A stretch of DNA of 64,000 nucleotides from Acidobacteriota bacterium (GCA_003222395.1 QHWB01000032.1:62001-126000), one strand, 5' to 3'; counted from the stretch's first letter, positions 33,574-42,169 are shown. Made by a program: numbers and translations. Notes: generated by a model from the letters alone, not told the origin.

Positions 33574-33588
33574 GCTCGGGCGCGTCTC

Positions 33589-33708
33589 GTGTCTTCGCTG
33601 ACCTTCATCGCGCTACTGGTGTTTCTCGTATTCGCAATCGATCTCGGCGCGCGCTGGTGGCGCGAGAACGCATGGCGCCGCCGCCGCCGCGACAAAGACG
33701 AGGACTGA
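33589..33708 (+). CDS. Small single-pass membrane protein (39 aa)
   Basis: GTG 33589 opens a frame reading MSSLTFIALLVFLVFAIDLG, then ARWWRENAWRRRRRDKDED and a TGA. It has one hydrophobic helix followed by an aromatic-basic interface and a charged tail, the usual make-up of a real small membrane protein. It starts 15 bp after the preceding gene and is probably co-transcribed. Function unknown. Confidence 0.5.
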   Translation: MSSLTFIALLVFLVFAIDLGARWWRENAWRRRRRDKDED

Positions 33709-33744
33709 CGCCAATCGAAGCGGCAGCGCAGCCCTTCAGGCTGC

Positions 33745-34047
33745 TCAATCGAGATCGAAATCGCGCATCGGCTTGGTGACCGGCTCTTCTTTCGCCTGGC
33801 GCAGCGCTTCCTCGAAGCGGCGCGACAGCGCGTCGCCGCGCGTCTTCTCGGCATCGACCGACTGCTGGAAGATCGCGTCGCGCCGCTTCGCTTCTTCCGC
33901 AAGGATGCGCTGAGCGTCGCTCAGCTCCGGCTTGTTGCCGCGATCGGGCTCGTGATGCGACACGATGCGGCCGAGATTCGTGTCGATGACGAGCGTCGAT
34001 TGACAGCAGGGGCACGTCACTTCGATCTCGGATTTCAGTCTGGCCAT
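33745..34047 (-). CDS. Small protein with CPCC zinc-ribbon-like start and coiled coil
   Basis: The 100-aa protein opens MARLKSEIEVTCPCCQSTLV, a half zinc-ribbon with one CxxC pair. A HHEPDRG segment and a charged helical region (AQRILAEEAKRRDAIFQQSV) follow, likely a coiled coil. The GAGGA sequence ahead of the ATG is a reasonable ribosome site. It may dimerise to complete a zinc site. No known function. Confidence 0.75.
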   Translation of the reverse strand: MARLKSEIEVTCPCCQSTLVIDTNLGRIVSHHEPDRGNKPELSDAQRILAEEAKRRDAIFQQSVDAEKTRGDALSRRFEEALRQAKEEPVTKPMRDFDLD

Positions 34048-34073
34048 TTTTTTATTCCTCGCGGCGCCCCACT

Positions 34074-34121
34074 TTTCTTACTTCGCGTGGGGTCCCACGT
34101 ATCTGGAACAGAACGTCGCCA
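34074..34121. repeat. Dispersed element, copy 1 (TTTCTTACTTCGCGTGGGG)
   Basis: 19 bases at 34074-34092 and 22 bases at 34100-34121 match the element at 50082-50140 almost exactly (one mismatch). Only the short centre differs in sequence and length. Confidence 0.7.
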
Positions 34122-34145
34122 AATTGCCGAACGCGCCGCGGTTCG

Positions 34146-34517
34146 TCAGCGCGTCCGGGGTAGATAGCCCGCCAATCCTCCCGGCTGAAAATGTTTCTTC
34201 AACTCGAGCGGCTTGCCGTCCGGCAGCTTCGCGGTGAGACGCAGATCCTTCACCTGCATGCGGTGGAAGTCGAAGCGCTGGCCGAAGCCGGCGACGAACA
34301 CGTCGAGCGGCGCCTGGAAGCGTCCGCCCGGCGGAAGCGACGGCGTCGTCACGCGATAGTACGTGTTGAGCCACACTTCGACGTGCTTCCACTCCTGCGA
34401 AGTGCGGTTGTCGACCGTCAGGAAGTTGCCGTCGAGGGTGAGCGGATCGCTCGACGGGTCGCCGCACGCCGACGAGATCGCCACGACGAACAGTCCGGCG
34501 AGGAGCGTCCGCGTCAC
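34146..34517 (-). CDS. Small lipoprotein of unknown function
   Basis: From GTG 34517 the 123-aa product begins MTRTLLAGLFVVAISSACGD, a good lipoprotein signal with Cys18. The mature part contains NFLTVDNRTSQEWKHVEVWL and FDFHRMQVKDLRLTAKLPDG, probably a small beta-sandwich. TATGAT ends 6 nt before the GTG. A longer in-frame start would overlap the divergent gene. The family is not recognised. Confidence 0.75.
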   Translation of the reverse strand: MTRTLLAGLFVVAISSACGDPSSDPLTLDGNFLTVDNRTSQEWKHVEVWLNTYYRVTTPSLPPGGRFQAPLDVFVAGFGQRFDFHRMQVKDLRLTAKLPDGKPLELKKHFQPGGLAGYLPRTR

Positions 34518-34522
34518 GACGG

Positions 34523-34529
34523 TATCATA
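34523..34529. promoter_or_regulatory. Bidirectional -10 (TATCATA) in a 17-bp divergent gap
   Basis: Plus strand TATCAT (34523-34528) ends 6 nt before GTG 34535. Minus strand TATGAT (34529-34524) ends 6 nt before GTG 34517. The two start codons are 17 bp apart and the layout is symmetrical, so both transcripts should be leaderless. Confidence 0.6.
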
Positions 34530-34534
34530 GCGTA

Positions 34535-35260
34535 GTGACTCACCCGGCGCGGCCGACGCTGCGCGTCGCAACCTACAACATCCATCGCTGCCGCGGCCTC
34601 GACGGCCGCACCCGTCCCCAGCGGATCGCGGCGGTGCTCCGCACGATCGACGCCGACGTCGTGGCGCTGCAGGAAGTCGTCGGCGCGGGGCCGCACGGCG
34701 GCGGCCACGCCGAAGAGCTCGGCGCGATGCTCGGGATGGGATGGGTGATGTCGCCGGCGCGCGAGCTGCGCGGCCACCAGTTCGGCAACGCGGTGCTGAG
34801 CCGGTTTCCGATCATGCATCACTCCGAGCACGATCTCTCGTGGAAGACGTGCGAGCCGCGGCGCATGCAGCGCGTCGACGTCGTCGTCCACGGCTGCACG
34901 CTGCACCTGTACAACGTGCATCTCGGCACCGCGATCCTCGAGCGGCGGCATCAGGCGCTTCGTCTCGCGTCGATGGTGAGCGATCGGCACATCGCCGGCC
35001 CCAAGCTCGTGCTCGGCGACTTCAACGAGTGGATGCGCGGTCTGGCGACGAAGATGCTGAGCGAGCGGTTGAACAGCGTCGACTTGCGGAATCACCTGCG
35101 GCGGCGGCGTACCTACCCGGGACTCTTCCCGATCCTTCACCTCGATCACATCTACTATGCGGGACGCGTCGAGATCGTCGGCATCGAGCTGCCGCGCACG
35201 CGCCAGTCGCTCGTGGCGTCCGATCACCTGCCTCTCGTGGCGGACGTTCGGATCGGGTGA
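34535..35260 (+). CDS. Endonuclease/exonuclease/phosphatase family hydrolase
   Basis: The 241-aa protein has all EEP motifs: RVATYNIHRC, VVALQEVVG (metal-binding Glu), FGNAVLSRFPI, LYNVHLG, VLGDFNEW (catalytic Asp/Asn) and VASDHLPLVADV (catalytic Asp-His). The Mg-dependent phosphodiesterase fold is certain; the substrate (nucleic acid or phospholipid headgroup) is not. No signal peptide. The GTG start is supported by the -10 box and by the lack of any alternative before the first motif. Confidence 0.9.
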   Translation: MTHPARPTLRVATYNIHRCRGLDGRTRPQRIAAVLRTIDADVVALQEVVGAGPHGGGHAEELGAMLGMGWVMSPARELRGHQFGNAVLSRFPIMHHSEHDLSWKTCEPRRMQRVDVVVHGCTLHLYNVHLGTAILERRHQALRLASMVSDRHIAGPKLVLGDFNEWMRGLATKMLSERLNSVDLRNHLRRRRTYPGLFPILHLDHIYYAGRVEIVGIELPRTRQSLVASDHLPLVADVRIG

Positions 35261-35279
35261 CAAACAACGGAGGGGCGCG

Positions 35280-36446
35280 TCAGATCTCTCTCAACGCCCG
35301 CGCAACCGGAATGCGCGCCGCGCGGATCGCGGGCAGCAATCCGCCGATGCCGCCCATGATCGCCGCGAAGAGGAGGCCGCCGCCGAGCAGACCCGGGGTG
35401 ATCCGAAACTTGAAGGCGAGCTCGCTGAAGCTGGCCATGTTCATGGCGCCGGTCGACAGGCCGTGCACCGGCAGCGCGAGGATGCAGCCGATCACGCCGC
35501 CAATCAACGCGAGCGCGACCGATTCGGCGAGGAACGCCGTGACGATTCGCAGCCGCGAGAAGCCGAGCGCGCGCAGCGTGCCGATTTCGCGCGTGCGATA
35601 GGCGACGGCGGCGTACATCGTGTTCATCGCGCCGAACATCGCGCCGATCGACAGAATAGCGGTCACGAACGTGGCGAACACGCGGATCAGCGTGCCGGTC
35701 GTTTCCGACTGTCCTTCGTAGTACTCGCGTTCGCGCTGCGGCTTGAGATCGAGGCGCGGGTCGGCGCCCATGGCGACGTCGAACGAAGAGAACGCCGCCG
35801 GATCGCTCAGCTTCACGGTGACCGACTGGTAGCCGCCGCGCTGGAACGCCGGCATCATCAGATCGACGTCGCCCCATACCTCCGACTCGAACGAGGCATC
35901 GTCGGCCGTGAAGATGCCGACGACCTTCCACGTCGCGCCGCCGAACTTCACGTCGCTGCCGAACGTGAGCCCCCGGAAGCGGCCGACCGCCTGCCGGCCG
36001 ACGTTGATTTCGCGCGTGCCGGGCACGAAGCGCCGCCCTTCGACAATCTGCAGCGTGTCGCGCACCTCATAAGCGCGCGGGCCGACGCCGCGCAGCGGCA
36101 CGTTCGCCGGCCGGCCGTCCGAAATCCGCGGAAGCGAGATGATGACGACGAGCTCCGGCGACGCGAGGGGATGCCCGTCGCCGTCGCGCGCCACCTGCGC
36201 CATCGATTCGATGATCGGCAGTTGATTCTTCAGCACCGCGCTGACGGTCTCCGACGTTGCGCTCTTGCGCAGCACGATCGCGTTGCCCGTCGATCCGCTC
36301 GCGACGAGCGTCGACCGGAAGCCCTGCGCGATCGCCAGCGTCATCACGAACACGGCGACGACCATCGCAATGCCCATCGCCGTCATCGCCGCCGTACCCT
36401 TGCGCACGAGCATCGATCGCAGGTTGTAGCCGCTCACCAGCCCCAT
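35280..36446 (-). CDS. MacB/FtsX-type ABC permease
   Basis: The 388-aa protein has an N-terminal membrane helix (TAMGIAMVVAVFVMTLAI), a periplasmic core with GVGPRAYEVRDTLQIVEGRRF, and C-terminal helices containing AILSIGAMFGAMNTMYAAVAYRTRE-type sequence, ending RIPVARALREI. It is the last gene of the second export cassette. It pairs with the permease at 36480, 33 bp upstream. Confidence 0.9.
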   Translation of the reverse strand: MGLVSGYNLRSMLVRKGTAAMTAMGIAMVVAVFVMTLAIAQGFRSTLVASGSTGNAIVLRKSATSETVSAVLKNQLPIIESMAQVARDGDGHPLASPELVVIISLPRISDGRPANVPLRGVGPRAYEVRDTLQIVEGRRFVPGTREINVGRQAVGRFRGLTFGSDVKFGGATWKVVGIFTADDASFESEVWGDVDLMMPAFQRGGYQSVTVKLSDPAAFSSFDVAMGADPRLDLKPQREREYYEGQSETTGTLIRVFATFVTAILSIGAMFGAMNTMYAAVAYRTREIGTLRALGFSRLRIVTAFLAESVALALIGGVIGCILALPVHGLSTGAMNMASFSELAFKFRITPGLLGGGLLFAAIMGGIGGLLPAIRAARIPVARALREI

Positions 36447-36450
36447 GCCT

Positions 36451-36473
36451 AGTCCCTAATCCCTAATCCCTAC
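36451..36473. repeat. Heptanucleotide array (TCCCTAA)
   Basis: AGTCCCTAATCCCTAATCCC is a run of TCCCTAA units lying between two permease genes. A second copy lies at 40771-40800. Confidence 0.65.
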
Positions 36474-36479
36474 TTGCTC

Positions 36480-37634
36480 TCAAGCCACGCGCCGCAGCGC
36501 ATCGACGATCTTCAGCCGCGACGCCATGGTCGCCGGGATCATCGCCGCCAGGATGCCGATGAGCACGCTCAGTCCGAGGCCGACGACGACGTTCCAGTTG
36601 TTGACGCCGAAGGCCGGGATGAACCCGCCCGCCATCCCGAGGTATTCGCCGTTGATCACCAGGCGCGCGAGGCCGGCGCCGATCGCGCCGCCGACAATCG
36701 CAACCATCAGACCCTCGCCGACCACGAGCAGGAAGATCGTCGACGCCGGGTAGCCGAGCGTCCGCATCACGGCGATCTCGGTCGTGCGTTCGCGTACCGA
36801 CATCGCCATCGTGTTGCCGGCGACGAACAGCGTCGTGATGACGACCGCGAGCGCGACGCTGCCGAGGAGCAGGTTCAGGTTGCCGAGCATCGACGCGAAC
36901 TGCGCCGAAAACTGTTTTTCGGTATCCGTCTTCGTTTCGTACGGAGAGTTCGCGAACTTCTGATCGATCACCATCGCGATGCGCGCCGCATCGTCGGGGT
37001 TCCGAAGCTGCGTGACGTACCAGCCGACCTGACCGGCGCCGCCCGCGCGCTCGTCGAGATACTTCCAGTGGAACAGGAAGGTCTGGTTGTCGACGTTGCT
37101 GGCGCCGGATCTGTACACGCCGCGGATCGTGAACGTGTAGTCCTGCGTGCCGTAGTACGGAATGCCCGGCTGGATGACGATGCGATCGCCGACGTGCCAG
37201 CCGTATTTCCGGACCAGGCCGTCGCCGACCAGCGCCCCCGTGCGATCCTCGAGGAAGGCGCGCTTCTCCCCGGGCGACACGAGGATCTCCGGATACATCC
37301 GCAGGTAGCTCTCGGCATCGATGCCGAACTGGCCGAAGAAATTCTTCGGATCTTTGTAGATGCCTCCGAACCAGTTCGCCCACGTCACGTCCTGCACGCC
37401 GGGGATGCCGCGAATGACGTCGGCGTGGCTCGTCGGCATGTTGAAGATCATCGACGTCGAGCGAATCGTCACGACGCGCGTCGACGAGCTCGCTTCGGCG
37501 ACGGCGCTGAAGCCGTCGAGCACGGCGCGGAGCGACGCGAACAGAAAGACCGCGATCGCCACGCTGAGGATCGTCAGCGCCGTCCGCCGCTTGCTGCGGC
37601 GCGCGCTCTTGAGAACCAGTCGCGCAAATTTCAT
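36480..37634 (-). CDS. MacB/FtsX-type ABC permease
   Basis: The 384-aa protein begins MKFARLVLKSARRSKRRTAL with a first helix SVAIAVFLFASLRAVL. The periplasmic core (GIPGVQDVTWANWFGGIYKD ... VGDRIVIQPGIPYYGTQ) is of the DUF214/FtsX type. Late helices include AVVITTLFVAGNTMAMSVRER and the end SRLKIVDALRRVA. It likely heterodimerises with the permease at 35280. It is separated from its ATPase gene by a 191-bp repeat-filled gap, which may alter co-expression. Confidence 0.9.
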   Translation of the reverse strand: MKFARLVLKSARRSKRRTALTILSVAIAVFLFASLRAVLDGFSAVAEASSSTRVVTIRSTSMIFNMPTSHADVIRGIPGVQDVTWANWFGGIYKDPKNFFGQFGIDAESYLRMYPEILVSPGEKRAFLEDRTGALVGDGLVRKYGWHVGDRIVIQPGIPYYGTQDYTFTIRGVYRSGASNVDNQTFLFHWKYLDERAGGAGQVGWYVTQLRNPDDAARIAMVIDQKFANSPYETKTDTEKQFSAQFASMLGNLNLLLGSVALAVVITTLFVAGNTMAMSVRERTTEIAVMRTLGYPASTIFLLVVGEGLMVAIVGGAIGAGLARLVINGEYLGMAGGFIPAFGVNNWNVVVGLGLSVLIGILAAMIPATMASRLKIVDALRRVA

Positions 37635-37683
37635 TTTTTTCTGCCCCGCTCGCTGCTGTCTCGCCCGGGAGCGCGCGGGTCTC

Positions 37684-37816
37684 CTTCGCTCGGCTGAAAG
37701 CCTCGCGCTACGTCAACGACGTTGTAGCGCTACGTCGACGACTTGTAGCGCTACGTCGACGACGTTGTAGCGCTACGTCGACGACGTTGTAGCGCGAGCC
37801 TTTCAGGCGAGCGAAG
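37684..37816. repeat. Palindromic element with tandem 22-bp GTAGCGCTAC units
   Basis: 28-bp inverted arms (37684-37711 and 37789-37816, GTAGCGCGAGCCTTTCAGGC) flank three to four tandem copies of GTTGTAGCGCTACGTCGACG plus AC. One copy lacks a base. The arms match those of the element at 5689-5760. There are no spacers, so it is not a CRISPR array. Confidence 0.75.
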
Positions 37817-37825
37817 TCGATCCTC

Positions 37826-38515
37826 TCACGCCCGCGATTCCACCTGCTCGACCAGTGTGCCCTTCTCCAGATGCAGCACGTGCACCGCGCGCTCGGCGGC
37901 GTGCGGATCGTGGGTCACCATCACGATCGTCTTGTTGTATTCCCGGTTCAGCCGCTGCAGCAGCGTCAGCACTTCACCGGCCGACCTCGCATCGAGATCG
38001 CCGGTCGGCTCGTCGGCGAGCAGCAGCGTGGGATCCGTCACGATCGCGCGCGCAATCGCGACGCGCTGCTCCTGTCCGCCCGACAGCTGGCGCGGATAGT
38101 GCTTCTCGCGATCGCCGAGCCCGACGATGCCGAGCGCGGTCATCACGTGATCGCGGCGCTGCTTCTTCGAGAGGCTCGTCAGCAGCAGCGGCAGCTCGAC
38201 GTTCTCGAACGCCGTCAGCACCGGAATCAGGTTGTACAGCTGAAAGATGAAGCCGATGTGCCGCGCCCGCCAGCCGGCCAGCGCGCGCTCCGAGAGGCTG
38301 CTGATCTCGGTGTCGGCGACGCGAATCGAACCGCGCGTCGGCCGATCGATGCCGGCGAGCAGGTTGAGGAGCGTCGACTTGCCGGATCCCGACGGTCCCA
38401 TCAGCCCCATGAAGTCGCCCGCCGGCACGGTGATCGTGACGCCGTTGAGCACCGGAATCTCGAGCGCATCGCGGCGATACGACTTCGAGACGTCGCGCAG
38501 GTCGATGAGTGCCAT
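37826..38515 (-). CDS. ABC transporter ATP-binding protein (MacB/LolD type)
   Basis: The 229-aa ATPase has Walker [11 protein letters not shown]-loop FIFQLYNLI, signature LSGGQEQR, Walker [13 protein letters not shown] and H-loop [10 protein letters not shown]. It starts 6 bp after the adaptor stop and serves the two permeases downstream. The family drives lipoprotein sorting, antibiotic or peptide export, or septal signalling; which one applies is not shown. Confidence 0.92.
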   Translation of the reverse strand: MALIDLRDVSKSYRRDALEIPVLNGVTITVPAGDFMGLMGPSGSGKSTLLNLLAGIDRPTRGSIRVADTEISSLSERALAGWRARHIGFIFQLYNLIPVLTAFENVELPLLLTSLSKKQRRDHVMTALGIVGLGDREKHYPRQLSGGQEQRVAIARAIVTDPTLLLADEPTGDLDARSAGEVLTLLQRLNREYNKTIVMVTHDPHAAERAVHVLHLEKGTLVEQVESRA

Positions 38516-38521
38516 GTCCCC

Positions 38522-39796
38522 TCAGCTGCCCTTGACTCGTACGCGCGCCCGGTCGGTCAGACCCGCGGGCGCATTGATGATCACCGTTTCGCCGGCCATC
38601 ACGCCACTCTTCACTTCGATTTGATCGATGCGCTCGGAGCCGAGCGCCACCGGACGCCGCGCCGCCGTTCCGTCGGTGACGACCCAGACGATCGACTGTC
38701 CATTCTGCTCGGAAACCGCCCGTTTGGGGACCGTCACGATGGGGTCGGCCCCAATCTGACTCCCAGTCTGGCCCCGACGCTGACTCGCCGGCTCCTGGAA
38801 CGTGACGCTCGCGGTCATCTCCGGTTTCACGTGGGCGTCGGCGTCCAGGATGCTGACGCGCACCTCGACGATCGCTTTCGCGCGATCGGCCGACGGAAAG
38901 ATCTGCCGCAGCCGCCCCCGATACGTCTGTCCCTGGTATGCCTGCAGCGTCACCTCCGCCGGCATCCCGGGGGTCAGCTTGGCAACGCTGTTCTCGCTGA
39001 CCTCGGTCTGCACCTCGAGCTCGCCGAGATCGGCAATCGTCGCGATGGCGCCGCCTTCGCGCGACGCCTGTCCCTGGACGCCGAAGGGCGACACCGTTTC
39101 GCCGACCTCCGCGCGCTTCTTGATGACCACGCCGTCGAACGGCGCGCGCACGTTCGTGTTCTCGAGCGCTTCCTCCGCGACGCGCACGCGCGCGCGCGCC
39201 GACGCAATCGCCGCCTCGGCCGACTTCACGCGCGCGGCCGAGACGGCCGCCGCCGCCTCCGCCGCCGTCAGGTTCGCGTTCGTCGTGATGCCGTCTCTCG
39301 CGAGCGCGCGCTGGCGATCGAGGTTGCGCACGTCCTCGTCGCGCGCGGCGATGGTCTGCGCCAGCATCGCCTCGGCCTCGGCGACGGCGCGGCGCGCGGC
39401 CTCGAGCTGCGCGTCGATGTCCGCATGCTCGATCTCGGCGATGACGGCGCCGCGGCGCACGCGCGTCCCTTCCTCGAACCTCAGCGTCGCAATGCGTCCG
39501 CCCACCTTGACGCCGACGTCGCTGCTGCGCCGCGCGACGACGTAGCCGGTCGCGACGAGGACGGGCAAGGCGGTGGAACCGCCCGGGGTCGTGACGATCT
39601 GCGTCGCGCGCACCACGTCGACTTCGGGCGCCTGCCGTTCGGCGACGAGCGCGCGCACGCGCGGATACAACCCGGCCGCGGACACCGCCAGCACGACGAC
39701 GGCGACCCACGGCAGCCATCGAAGGCGCGGCGGCGCGTCGCGGTTGATTCGCAGCCGCGAGAGGTCGCTCCCGGATGGTTCGGTGTGAATTGTCAC
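38522..39796 (-). CDS. Periplasmic adaptor (HlyD/MacA-type membrane fusion protein)
   Basis: The 424-aa protein (GTG 39796) has one N-terminal membrane helix (WLPWVAVVVLAVSAAGLYP). A split biotinyl-lipoyl domain follows (VKVGGRIATLRFEEGTRVRRG and NTNVRAPFDGVVIKKRAEVGE) around an Ala-rich coiled-coil hairpin, then beta-barrel and membrane-proximal domains (TVPKRAVSEQNGQSIVWVV). With the ATPase and permeases it forms a MacAB-like tripartite exporter. No TolC-type gene is in the window. Confidence 0.9.
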   Translation of the reverse strand: MTIHTEPSGSDLSRLRINRDAPPRLRWLPWVAVVVLAVSAAGLYPRVRALVAERQAPEVDVVRATQIVTTPGGSTALPVLVATGYVVARRSSDVGVKVGGRIATLRFEEGTRVRRGAVIAEIEHADIDAQLEAARRAVAEAEAMLAQTIAARDEDVRNLDRQRALARDGITTNANLTAAEAAAAVSAARVKSAEAAIASARARVRVAEEALENTNVRAPFDGVVIKKRAEVGETVSPFGVQGQASREGGAIATIADLGELEVQTEVSENSVAKLTPGMPAEVTLQAYQGQTYRGRLRQIFPSADRAKAIVEVRVSILDADAHVKPEMTASVTFQEPASQRRGQTGSQIGADPIVTVPKRAVSEQNGQSIVWVVTDGTAARRPVALGSERIDQIEVKSGVMAGETVIINAPAGLTDRARVRVKGS

Positions 39797-39811
39797 GGGT
39801 ACAAAAGAAAT

Positions 39812-39829
39812 GCAGGACCAGGGTCCTGC
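39812..39829 (-). terminator. Intrinsic terminator candidate after the 74-aa gene
   Basis: GCAGGACC pairs perfectly with GGTCCTGC (39812-39829). On the minus strand the hairpin is followed by ATTTCTTTTG. It lies 50 bp past the stop of the small gene and just before the adaptor start. Confidence 0.5.
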
Positions 39830-39879
39830 GGGCATTTTACCGACGAACGGCGCTCAGCGGGTGACGAAAGGAGGGGTGC

Positions 39880-40104
39880 TCAGCCCTCTTCTTCGAACTC
39901 TTCTTCCTCGGGCGGTCCGAGTCGCGTCGATGCGCGCAGCGCTTCGCGGTAATCGTAGAGCGGCAGATCGCGCACGTGGAGCGGGATGGCGCAGGCCGGC
40001 GACTTCTCGTCGACGACCACGGTGACCGGGCTGCCTTCGACACCCTCGCGGAACGCGATGCGGCAGCCGCAGGCGAGGCGCGCGTGCGTGAATCCCTTCA
40101 ACAT
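39880..40104 (-). CDS. Small acidic-tailed protein of unknown function (74 aa)
   Basis: The product reads MLKGFTHARLACGCRIAFRE at the start, SPACAIPLHVRDLPLYDYRE in the middle, and ends in a run of glutamates (PPEEEEFEEEG). Three Cys residues, two as CGC, could bind metal. TATGAT ends 8 nt before the ATG, which fits a leaderless mRNA. It stands alone with its own terminator candidate. Confidence 0.65.
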   Translation of the reverse strand: MLKGFTHARLACGCRIAFREGVEGSPVTVVVDEKSPACAIPLHVRDLPLYDYREALRASTRLGPPEEEEFEEEG

Positions 40105-40112
40105 CGACCCCG

Positions 40113-40118
40113 ATCATA
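40113..40118 (-). promoter_or_regulatory. -10-like box TATGAT, 8 nt before the ATG at 40104
   Basis: Minus-strand TATGAT with no Shine-Dalgarno sequence before the start codon. Part of the leaderless-type set. Confidence 0.5.
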
Positions 40119-40169
40119 TCACGCCAGGTCGCCGCCGGCAGAGCAAGCTCCTCGCGGGCGGCTCCGCCC

Positions 40170-40724
40170 CTACAGAAGACTCTTGATTTCGTTTTCGAAT
40201 GCGGGCTTCGACGACAGGCCGACGTGTTTGAAGCAGCTCTTGCCGTCGCGCGAGATCAGGACCGTCACCGGCACGCCGAACATCGGACCGAACGCATCCT
40301 GGAGGTCGTCGTGGTCCAGTCCCTGCAGCACCGTGTAATTCATCTTCGCCTGCGCGACGTACGGCTTCAGCTTGTCGAGCGTGTCGTCGATGGAGACGCC
40401 GACGACCTGGAGGCCGGCCTTTCCGTACTTGTTCTGGAACTCGATGAACCACGGAATCTCGATCTTGCACGGGCCGCACCACGTCGCCCAGAAGTCGAGC
40501 AGGATCACCTTGCCCTTGAACGCCGCCAGCTTGACGTCCTTGTTCTCGATGTCCTTCAGGGTGAAGTTCAGATTCGCCGGTTTGGCAGTGGCGGGACACG
40601 CGCCGCCCGCCGCAACGGCGCCCGCGTCGACATGATCGAAGAGCTCCGTCCACGGATCGGCGTTCAGTGTCAGCAGCGCGAGCGCCAGCGCGCCCACCGT
40701 GGCCATGACCCATCGCATGTTCAT
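40170..40724 (-). CDS. TlpA/ResA-like thioredoxin-fold protein
   Basis: The 184-aa protein has a signal or anchor (MNMRWVMATVGALALALLTL) and a TlpA domain: LKDIENKDVKLAAFKGKVIL, WATWCGPCK with redox Cys83 and Cys86, FGVPVTVLISRDG with the cis-Pro, and KHVGLSSKPAFENEIKSLL. It reduces or oxidises periplasmic thiols, perhaps for cytochrome c or copper-site maturation. GGAG seven bases upstream supports the ATG at 40724; a second start at 40718 is close. Confidence 0.9.
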   Translation of the reverse strand: MNMRWVMATVGALALALLTLNADPWTELFDHVDAGAVAAGGACPATAKPANLNFTLKDIENKDVKLAAFKGKVILLDFWATWCGPCKIEIPWFIEFQNKYGKAGLQVVGVSIDDTLDKLKPYVAQAKMNYTVLQGLDHDDLQDAFGPMFGVPVTVLISRDGKSCFKHVGLSSKPAFENEIKSLL

Positions 40725-40770
40725 GATCAAACTCCGCTTCGAACTTCCGCTCGCTACCCGAATCCTGATC

Positions 40771-40800
40771 CGAATCCCTAGTCCCTAATCCCTAATCCCT
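40771..40800. repeat. Heptanucleotide array (TCCCTAA), second copy
   Basis: CGAATCCCTAGTCCCTAATC continues as further TCCCTAA units to 40800, just after the stop of the anti-sigma gene. It is nearly the same as the array at 36451. Confidence 0.65.
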
Positions 40801-40806
40801 GCAAGA

Positions 40807-41610
40807 TCAGTGTAGCGAAGCCTGCACATACGACGCGAGCCGCACCACTTCCAGCCGAGGCTCGCGCGCGACGAGCACGAACGTGCGGTTGCCCACGCAC
40901 CAGATCGCCGCCTCGTGGCCGAGCACTTCGACGAACTGCTGGGCGCGCGCGGCGTTCGGCAGCATGAACACCGAGACCGGCCGTCCTTCGTGACGGTACA
41001 TGATGTGGGCAATCTTGCCTTCACCGTAGAGGCAGGGACGCGCGCCGACGAGCTCGAGCCCGACTCTCGCCGCGTCCTGCGGCAGATGCGCCTGCCATCC
41101 GAAGCCCGACACCATCGCGCTTTCGACCGTCGAGGGCTGCTCGTGCGTGCCGAGCATCGCGTTCATCGCGAAGCACTTCATGTGGTCCGCCGTCAGCTCG
41201 GCCGCCAGCACGCGCGCTGACGAGTCCGTGAGCTGATAGAGGAACGCGCCGCCGACCATGACGACGAGCGATGCCGCGAGCGCGAAGGGCACGGCGCGCG
41301 CGCGCCAGGCCGCGAGGTTGAAGAAAACGCTTCGGCGGACCGCCGGAGCCTTGGCGAAGGCGGTCAGGCGAGCGTCTGTCGATCGCGCCGCCTCCGCGCA
41401 TCGCGCGCGCAGCGCGGGCGGCGCGGACCGCGATTCGAGCGCCGGACGATGGTCGCGAATCAGCGCGCGCACGGCGCGTTCGGCGGCGACGCGCGAGTGG
41501 CACGGCGGGCATCGGTGCACGTGTTCGTCGACGTTGCGCCGATCGGTCTCGGCGAGCTCGCCGTCGACGTATGGGGTGACGAGCGGATCGATGGTTTTAC
41601 AGTCAGGCAT
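40807..41610 (-). CDS. Anti-sigma factor with zinc-finger (zf-HC2) and one membrane segment
   Basis: The 267-aa protein starts with the ZAS motif ([31 protein letters not shown]), which binds the paired sigma factor. A single helix ([17 protein letters not shown]) crosses the membrane. The periplasmic part holds Cys residues ([22 protein letters not shown]) and may sense redox or envelope state. The start overlaps the sigma gene by 8 bp, the usual sigma/anti-sigma coupling. Confidence 0.9.
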   Translation of the reverse strand: MPDCKTIDPLVTPYVDGELAETDRRNVDEHVHRCPPCHSRVAAERAVRALIRDHRPALESRSAPPALRARCAEAARSTDARLTAFAKAPAVRRSVFFNLAAWRARAVPFALAASLVVMVGGAFLYQLTDSSARVLAAELTADHMKCFAMNAMLGTHEQPSTVESAMVSGFGWQAHLPQDAARVGLELVGARPCLYGEGKIAHIMYRHEGRPVSVFMLPNAARAQQFVEVLGHEAAIWCVGNRTFVLVAREPRLEVVRLASYVQASLH

Positions 41611-42169
41611 TGACAGGCCGCAGGTGATTCAGGCGCTCGAACAACAAATGTCTGCCGCGCGAGATGCGCGACATGACGGTGCCAATCGGAATCGACAGCA
41701 TCTCCGCGATTTCGGCGTACGAAAACTCTTCCACGTCGCGTAACCACACCGCCTGGCGGAACACGAGGGGCAGCTCGTCAATCGCCGCCTGCAGCTCCGG
41801 CGCGAGCGTCTCGCGCAGCAGCAGCGTCTCCGGCGTTTCGTAGGGGCCGCCGGCGGAGAACCCTCCCGGTCCCTGTTCGGCGGCGCGATCGACGAGCTCG
41901 CTGTCGATCGCGACGGCGTCGCGGGCCCGATCGCGGGCGCGGTTGCGGGCGGAGTTGTGGAGAATCGTGAACAACCAGGCTCTCAGGTTCGTGCCGGGCT
42001 CGAACTGACCGGCGGATCGGAACGCCTTGAGATACGTTTCCTGCACGAGATCTTCGGCGTCGGCCGGCACCCGCGTCAGCCGCAGCGCGGTGCGATAGAG
42101 GCTGTCGAGCGCCTGGAGCGCTTCGGCCTCGAATGCAGGCGACACCGCACGTAAACCCTTTCGGGCCAT
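41603..42169 (-). CDS. ECF-type RNA polymerase sigma factor
   Basis: The 188-aa protein has region 2 ([38 protein letters not shown]) and region 4 ([40 protein letters not shown]). It fits the SigW/RpoE-like ECF group controlled by a ZAS anti-sigma factor, encoded next. The thioredoxin gene downstream may belong to its regulon. No matching ECF promoter could be assigned by eye. Confidence 0.92.
   Translation of the reverse strand: MARKGLRAVSPAFEAEALQALDSLYRTALRLTRVPADAEDLVQETYLKAFRSAGQFEPGTNLRAWLFTILHNSARNRARDRARDAVAIDSELVDRAAEQGPGGFSAGGPYETPETLLLRETLAPELQAAIDELPLVFRQAVWLRDVEEFSYAEIAEMLSIPIGTVMSRISRGRHLLFERLNHLRPVNA

Noticed and set aside
36451-36473. TCCCTAA array resembling telomere-type repeats
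   Set aside because: It is short, internal, lies between two bacterial genes, and one of several unrelated heptamer arrays.
37705-37790. Tandem 22-bp repeats suggesting a CRISPR array
   Set aside because: Units follow each other without spacers, are self-palindromic, and no cas genes are near.
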